Positions 10,301-19,300 of a stretch of DNA of 64,000 nt are shown in pieces. The number at the start of each line of letters is the position of its first letter. Positions within the stretch are counted from its first letter, which is position 1. The notes beneath the pieces were generated by a model. The model saw only the letters and a list, made by a program, of their open reading frames with translations, ran no database searches and was not told the DNA's origin. The position numbers and the translations under genes are program-made. Source of the stretch: Neptunomonas qingdaonensis. Lineage in GTDB: Bacteria > Pseudomonadota > Gammaproteobacteria > Pseudomonadales > Balneatricaceae. Where the stretch lies: NCBI RefSeq assembly GCF_900113275.1, contig NZ_FOOU01000016.1:1-64000 (forward strand), written 5' to 3'.

Positions 10301-13300
10301 ACAGGCTTTAGCCTGATAGATCAGGATAAGGAAACCGAAGATGCCAGTGGACTGGTGGTGAATGCTACCAGTCGTACCAAGCAACAGGCGATTACCATTG
10401 CCGGATCTGCCAGCGCGTCAAAAGGCTTTGCGGCCAACGTATCAACCAATGCTTCAACCAGCAGTGCTGAGGCCCTGGTCACGGGTTCAGAGATAAACTC
10501 AGGTGTTGCTGGCGCAGATGTGCGCGTGCGTGCCAATGCCCATGAGGCAGGTCTGTCGATAGCAGTCGGCGGTTCTATCAGTGGCTCTGCAGGCGTTGGG
10601 GGCGTGGCTACCAACAGCCAGAAGAAGGCAGCACAAGCGACGGTTGACGACAGCAATATTAATGCAGATTCCGTGGTTATTGGCGCCCATACTTCCAAGG
10701 TTGCCCAGGCCGTCTCTGCGGGGATCGCGGTGGGTACAGGAGATGGCGGCATCGGTGGTGCTGCCTCGGTAGTGATTACCGAACAATCCGGCTCGACCCG
10801 TTCCTGGCTTCGCGGCGGTACTATGGTGGCGAATGCCATGGAGGTTTCCTCAGACCGGCGTCAGGAAGCGAATGTAGCGGCGGGCTCTGCCGGTATTGGC
10901 CCCAAAGCGGGCATCGGTTTTGGTTTGGCGGTGAATCTAATCGGCGATGACAGTAGCGCATTGATCGGCAATAACTTGTCTGATGCTAACGATTCACGCA
11001 ATACCGTTGTGCAGGTGAGCGACGTTACGGTTGATGCTGATCGTTTTGAAAATGTAAACAGTTATGCCTTTGGCGCCGGGGTTTCGGGTGGCGTAGGCGC
11101 GGCTGCGATGATCAATGTCACCGAATTTAGTGGGGAAACCCGCGCGGCGATCCACGGCAAAGTCGTGGGTAACGCCTATACAACCCAAGTGCGAAGTAAA
11201 GATGGCACGAGCGAGGCGGATACGGTCTCGGTTAATGGGCAAGAAATTCTCAGAGCCAATCATGCCGCATTCGGAATCGGCGTTGGCGCCAAGGTGGGTA
11301 TCGGCGCCGTGGCCAACGTTGCTCTGGGGCGCAGCCAGGTTTATGGCGAGATTGTTGGTTCCGATATTCAATCGGGCCTTCTGGATATTGATGCAACCGC
11401 CCAACGTGAGGCTGATCTGCTGAGTGTTGCCGGTGCTGCGGGACAAGCCGCGGCTGCGGTTAGTATTGGTGTGGCACTGTTCGGTCAGGGCGATAGCACC
11501 GCCGAAGACGGCACTAATGCCGAAGATGAGTTTGATCCATCAAGGTCTGTAGCCAATGATGCACTGACATCCGGTTATCTGCGTTTGAACACACAGCTCG
11601 ACAGTGCTGAGTTGGCCGTGGCCGAAGCAGGCCCTGCTAGCACCGTGGCCGATGGCAGCACGCCGACAACAGTGACAACGACCGCATCGGGCCAATCCTT
11701 GCGTATTGACGGGGAGAGCGTGACAGCTGCGAGAATTTCTGGAGGCCGCATTGATGTGGGCAGCCTCAGTGTCAACGGTCGAACCCGCCTGCATACCTTG
11801 CAGGGCCTGGGTGCAGCCCAGGCTTCCGCCGTTGGCTTTGCCGGCGTTGTGGGTATTACTAGGATGTACGACATCAATGTAGCGACAGTGGATACAGACC
11901 TGAACGCAAATTCTGTCGTCGTCGGCGCCTTGATTGAAGACCTGTCGGCAGAAGATGCGGCGGGAGAGGCAAGATCCTTTGTGGTCGGTCTCGGCGGCTT
12001 CACCACGGTGGTCAACTATCTCGATGTGCGCAGCCGTCAGCAAGTGGTTGCCGGTGTCGCCGGAGCCACGGGTACCGATGTCGATGATTTGACGGTCAGT
12101 GCCAAAGACACCACAGAGTTGCGCGCAGGAGATCTTGGAGCGGGTAAGCCGACCGTGGTAACCGACAGTGGTGCCAGTGTGAATCTGGGTGGTACCGCTG
12201 TTGGTGTCAGTTATGGCTATGCCAATAAAGACAGCGATGTTGATGTCTGGCTGGGTAGGAGTGGCCGCACTGTTGATGGTTATAACAATATCACTGTGAT
12301 TGCCGAAAGCTCGGGGATGGTCAAGAGTACTGCGTTTGCTCTCTCTGGAGGTATTGCCGGGGGCGCGCAAGGCGTCATTACTGACGCTGAAGACAACTCT
12401 GACGTGAATGCCGCGGTCTATGGCACCATTGGTACAGGCTCTGGTGTCACCAGCATTTCTGCGCAGTCAGTTCCCGAGCTCTACTCCAACTCTTTTGGCG
12501 TTACGGTGAGTGGCGGTTACTCCATGGGGGCCTCTTTTGCCTATGCCACAACAGATAGCACAGCCACAGCAGAGATTACCGACGGTGTTATTTTTACAGG
12601 TGATGGCAATGTGATCCTAACCAGTGAAACCGGCGACGCTAGTGATGCTGATTATGAAACAGCAAATGCTACGGCGCTGGCGGCCTCCGGAGGGCTTATC
12701 CTGGGCGCGGCGGGTTCAGAAGCTCGTTCTACCAACGAGTCGGAGTCAGTCGCTCGCGTGGGTGACAATGTCACCATTCCCAATGCTAATTTCGAGGTGT
12801 ATGCGCGCCATACCGGTGTTCAGTACGGTGACGCCAATGGCTACTTCTTTGGTGCGTTGGCAGGGGGTTATCAGACAGGTGTGGCTCAGTCCTATACCTC
12901 GACCCGGGTTGAGTTTGGTATGGACCCCAACGCGACTCTGGGTCGCACGGGCAATCTAATTCTTGATGCCTCAAGTTCCAATGCTAACCAAGCGTTTACC
13001 ACGGCGGGTGGCGGTGGTGTCTTTTCGGGCAGCGCCGCAATTTCTGTGGTCGATGCAGGCAATCACAAAAACGGCAATGCTGCCGCTGCGGTGCTGATCG
13101 ATGACTGGTTCGACGGTTATCGGGTATTGCCTGTTGATGCGGGTAATATTGTGATTAAGGCTGAGAACAACATTGAGTTCTTTGCTGGAACCGATGCCAC
13201 GACGGTCTCCGCGGTGGGTGGTTCTGGTGCTGAATCTGATGTCGACATCAGCACCAATACTCAGGTGACTCTGGGCGAGAACGTGGGTTTTGACGCCTTC

Positions 13301-16300
13301 GATATTGATATTGATGCGCGGAATAAGGCGCGCCAGGTGCAGGTACCTTTTAACCGTTCATTCGAATCCAGTATTCGGGCAGGCGGCGGCGGCGGCGCTA
13401 ATGGGACCGCGGGCTTGTCCTACCAGAACATCAAGAGTTTGTCGGCACGCGTTAATATCGGTGAAAATGCAGTCTTGAAAGTGTCTCCCCTAGTGCTCAG
13501 CTCCTCGGCTGATGTTGCCGGTGTCTCATCTCTTTCCTCATCGCTGAATTCCGCCGATCATCGCATCGCGATCGATGCCAGTACTGACTTTATTGTCTTT
13601 GATCAGGCTATCCTCGAAGTGGGTGGCGCCCTGCAGGGCGCCGGTACCGAGTCGGATGTTGACGTCAATGCCCGTAATTCGGTCACCCTAAATGATGGCG
13701 TGCAGCTTCTCAACGGAATCGGCGAAGTGGGTGTGGGTACCTATTCTAAGGGTAATGCCGCCGCCAGTGCCAATGTGACGGTCTGGGCGATCGCGGGCGT
13801 GGCCGGCGGCACCTCGACGTCTACGGTTGATGTGGACAATGACGTCACTCTGGGTGAAGGCGTCATTATCGATTCAATCGAAGAAATTAATATATTTGCC
13901 GGCCGCAGTTCCGACGGGCTGGGCCAGAATCAGATCTTTGCCGATGCCAGAACCAATGTTTACAATTGGACGGCAGTACCTATTCCTGCAGGTAATACGG
14001 CGCGTAGTCGAATTACCCTGGAAAACAATGTGTCCTTCGCTGACAGTTACCAACTGGGTAGTGATGGCGACGTCAATATCGGTGCTCTCAAGGGGCAGGT
14101 CAATGCGACTCATAGCGGAATCGAGCGCAACCCGTATCTTGAACTGTTCAGCGCCGAGACCACGTTTGGATCCAGCCGCAGCACTACCAATACCAATCAG
14201 TTGGTGTTTGGCGATCTGGGTCAGATCACTGCCGGACAGTACGCTTATCAATACGTGAGAATTGATGAAAGTGGTCGCATTGTCGACAACCTGGCCAGGT
14301 TTGGTGAGGCGCAACAGCTCAATGAGAAATATTCCTCGCGTGCTGAGCTGCAGGCGTTTATCGACGATCTGGACAGACGAATCACCGAGCTGCAGGCCTG
14401 GGACGGCTCTGCGACAACAACGAGTGGAGTGTCTGTCGGTGAAGCGGTTGCTGAGTTGAGCACCCAGCCTGAGGTCGACGCCTATATTGCCGAACTTACA
14501 GGGCTGAAGGCTGCGGCTACAGAAACTGACTATATCGCTGAACTGGATGCTGAAATTGTGTTATTGCAGGCTTGGGACGGCGTAACCACGCTGACGGTTT
14601 CGCCGGTTGATGGTAGTAGTACATCCGGCTCCAGCAGTGGAGCCAGTGTCACGGCAAGCACCCCGGGGGTCAACCCCTTCCTCGCTGAAATCGGCGATCT
14701 GCAGGCACAAAAAGTCTTGTTGAGTGGGGTTGTGAACCAGCTCTCAGGGGTAGCCAATTTTGCGGTTGAGGTTTCCAATGTGCGGGCTTCGGCGGGCAAT
14801 ATCAATCTGCTTGCCGGCGACATCAGCATGACGGGTGCCGGCAATACCTCAATGTTTACCGCCAAGGGTAATGCCACCATCGAGATCGACAATCTGGATG
14901 ATCAGCATCTGATTCTGAATGAAATCAGAATCGCCAACAAGACCGGCGGTAATGTGTTTGTTTCCGGTGGCGCTACCAGTCTGTCCAGTAGCCATGTTGA
15001 TAAGCAGCAGGGTGCACTGATTCCGGGTACGACGACCGGGCAATTTAAATCCGGTATTTATGTGAATCACCAGCCGGTTGGCCCCGACAGGCTTGACGCC
15101 GATGTTATCGTTAGCGGCAAGCTCAGCAATGTGCTATCCACGGTTAACATCGTGGTCGGTGAGGGCGATTTGATTCAGCAGGGCGTCATCGAAGCCAATT
15201 CGATTGAACTGGATGTTGCGGGCATATATCTGGTGAACAACCCCAATGAAGAGCAGGCGTTGACCCGTACGCCTTCCAGTCTGCTCAATTTTGTGAGCCG
15301 CTGGAAACCCCAGAACGCCGAAGAGGTGGTGCAGTATTATCTCAACGCCAAGTACTCAGACAAAATTGGCGATACTAACCTTGCCAGATTCAATGAGTGG
15401 TTCAGTGGGCGTGCACTGAGTTACGAGAACGTGGTTTTGCCCCCTGACCCTTATTTTGGCAGGCCAGATAAACTCAATATTTATTTCAACTGGGGCTTCA
15501 GTAACGCTAACGATTATTTGGCGGGCGATGCGCTGGTTTTCAATATGCTCAGCGATGACAGCTCCCGTGGTAGCACCAAATGGGGCTTTAAACCTGTCTT
15601 GAATAAGCAGTCGCTGTTATCGCAGACGGCAACCTACAATCAGGTGAAAGGTACCCCGGGGTTCGGCACTTCGCCTGAATCAGTGATTGGCGAGAAGGTT
15701 CTCATCAACGCCGCACGACTTGATATCAATGGCACCATCGTTGTGGGTAAAAACAACAACTGGTCGGTGGATGTGGGTAGCGGGTTTGATGCTGAAATAC
15801 AGCGATATATTAGCGATACTGGTCTGTCGGCGGGCAATACGATTACCTTCACACCTGGCGAAACCAAGACAGTAAGGCGGGAGAACCCAGACTATCAACC
15901 CATTAGTTTGTTTCCTGATCATGACGGTCGTCGCTATCTTACGGATATTTATGATTTTGATATTGGCAAAACCGCAGGCGCCTCCGGTATAGAATTGAAA
16001 TACGACGTTGCCACCGGCAAACTGGAAGTGGATGACATTCCGGTGAGTGGTGGCGGCTATGCGGAGATCCGCGCACGGATTACCTCGACCGGTGAGGAAG
16101 GCCGGATCAAGATCAGAGATGGTCTGGGTCAGATCTCTATCAATAATGACTCCAATACAGAGTTGGTGGTGGGCACTCTTAGCGCGGGCGATGACCCCAG
16201 AGGTGTTGTCCGTATTACCGATCTCAATAAGCCCGTAATCAGGACCTCGGAGAATAGTTCCGGCTACGAATCTCAGTGGTATGTGCATAGCCCGGGCAGC

Positions 16301-19300
16301 CAGATTGAGCGCTACACGACTACAGCGCTAGCGACGGCCTATACGCCTGCGGACTATGTTGAGAGTCTCGGAGTCGCAGGTACCACATCGACTACCAGCT
16401 ACAATCCGCTTCGCGGGCAGTTATATTACTTCAGCGAAACTGCCACAGTTGCTCGCGAGGTAGACTTGCCGCCAGATGGCTACTTCGCCAAGTATCCAGG
16501 CACTGTAGGCTCCTGGGCGTATACAACTGACTGGCCCACTGATCCAGACGAGGATCCCAATTTTACCGACTATTATACCAATTGTACCTACAAGCCACAG
16601 GCTTGCGCAGGTGGTGTTGTTACCGATTACTTGTTGCACAAGTACAGTATCGGCAGCCAGAGAACGACCGGTTTCAGTGCCTGGAACCTGAGCTATGCGC
16701 CATACTACGGATCGCTTCTGGTCGCTACAGATCCGGCGATAACGATCGCAAAGCAGGTGCAAGTCCGTACCGAGACTTATGTCAAAGCCGATCACTCAAT
16801 CGCACTGGAGTTCACCGGTTCGGCGACTGGCAGCATCGGCATCGATTCAAAGACATCGCTGCAGTTGACCGGGAATATCTTCAACCCTCGTGGTAATACC
16901 TTTATTGCTACCGAGGCGGACTTCACCAATTCCGGTGCGGCGGTCATCACCTCGGATGTCATCGACATTACCGCCTTTGGCAATATTGGAGAGGACGCTG
17001 CGCCGCTGACGGTCCGGACCAATGAGTTGTCGCTTCGTTCGAGTGAAGGCTCCCTGAACTTCGATGCCTCTGCGCTGAATAGCGATAATGTTGCACTGGG
17101 TGAGTTGAGTGCTCGATATGATATTGTTGGCACCGTCGATAAGAGTATTGTGGCCCGTGATGCGAGTTCACTGGTTTCTGCGGACACTGTTGACCTGACT
17201 AGCGAGACTGGCAGCATTGGTCGCGTTGGTTTGATCAGCGATCCAACGAGTTACGAATTTATTCGGATGGCGTCCACTGGCGCGGTATCACTGAAGTCTG
17301 ATGGAGACGTAGCAGTCTCACAGGCAAGGGGAGATATGGCGGTACTTGCTATCGATGCTCGTAATAGCGTGGTCATTAGTCTGGGCGATGGTGACTTGAT
17401 CAATGCCATTGGGCAGCAGGCGAAGTCGGCAAAAGAGCTGGCCTACCAAGCTTCGGTTTGGGATTCTCTGAACTTGCTGGATGGTTCTGCGGGCGAGCGT
17501 TATGTCAGCGCCTACGAGAATCAGTTCAATAATAAGTATAATGGCTACTGGCTGATCAGGCAGCGTCTTAGTGATGCCAGCGATGCAGGTTTTTCTCTGG
17601 ATGTTGCTTTCGTCGATGCGCTCGGGATTCGTTACGGTGAGACAGATCTCACCGCGTTGACCGCCTTGGTTAAGGCTGACTATGATGCGCTTAACGGCTG
17701 GTTTGCGGACCAGCAGGCGACGCCCGAAGTCTATACTAATGTGACTGATGCAATCGGCCAGGAGCAAAAAGGTATACTGGCTGGTTTTGATTACGGTAGT
17801 TTGTTTGACAGCTATGACGAGAATTACAGTTTAACCATTGCACCCGGTAGCAATATTTATGATCGGATGGTCGACGGTGCAACTTGGAAGCAAAGCCAGC
17901 TGGATATCAGCATTTCGGCGGCGGCACTCAGTGCTGATGCCTCAGGTCAGCTTAGCGGTCGTGCGGCCAACATCACAGCACCAAATATAAAATTATTGAC
18001 TAGTAGCGGCAGTGTTGGCCAGAACCTCTCGGATCTGGTGTTCAGTATTCCTCTGGATGATACGGCATCGGTTACCGATGCCCAGAAGGCAGCACTGTTA
18101 AGCGCAGGGCCTGGCGATATCACCTCAGTTGTCACGGATACACTAGCAACGTTGACGGTGAGGCAGGTTGACCCAGTCAAGGTGGATACTCTGAATGCGC
18201 TGAATGTTTCAGCCCGGGATGAAATCTATATCGAGGCGGCGAACTCGCTGCTTCTGGGTGCATTGAACTCGGCCACTAACGACATTCGTGTCGTGGTGGA
18301 TGGCCAGATTTCGGCTCAGGACGGAGCTATCAACCTGACTGCGAGAGATCTTTTTCTGGCGAATACTCAAGGTGATATTGGATCTTCCAGCCAGGCCGTA
18401 TCGTTACAGTTGGGTGGCGCGCTTCGCCAAGCCGGTGCTGCGGCAGATCTATTCCTGTCTCAGACGGGTGGCGATCTGCGGGTAGGTTCAATAGCCGCGG
18501 GCGGGGTTTTGTCGCTCACTAATGAGCAGGATATTTTGGCTAACGATAGTAATCAGTTCATGTCGGCCTCCGGAATTACGCTCAATGTGGGCGCCTCTAA
18601 TCTGGGTGCTGCTGATAGCAGGCTCAATCTTAGTGTGCTAGGCGACGATGGACTCACTGTTACGGCTGGTAATGCCTGGTTGAATATCACGAACACACCA
18701 TCGTTGACTTTGGGCAATATGCTCGTTAATCAGCGCCTAGATCTGGTTACAGTGGGTGATGTTGATATCACTGGTGCTCTTCGCGCCGCGAGTCTTGAGT
18801 TGGATGTGGACGCTGCTGTAACCGGTACTTCCTCGGGTTCTGTTACTGTTGATGATTATCTGCGAATCCAAGCGTCTAGTATCGATCTGGCGCAGCTGGA
18901 TATTAGTACCGGAGCAGCGACTCTGCAAACCATGGGCGGTGACCTGTCTGTTGGGAGTGTGCGAGTAAGCAACGGTGATCTTGGCTTGTTGGCAACGGGC
19001 GAGCTGATACTCAATGGAGATATAGGTGTGCAGTCTGGATCGCTGGTGGGTGATGCGCAACGGGTGCAGATGGCATCCGGAACTCGTTTGGGCACCAGCG
19101 GTGATTTAACCCTAACAGCGATCGAATCGGCTAGGTTAGACGAGCTGCAGGTGGGTGGAGATCTGGCAGTCAGTGTGGCGAACGCGCTGAATGCGGCCGA
19201 GGGACGGGCTGATTTCGAAGGTAATGTGAGCGCACAAGCGATCACGGTCACTGCCAATGCCGGTATTGATATTGAAGCAAATCTGCTTGGCACCACGGTG

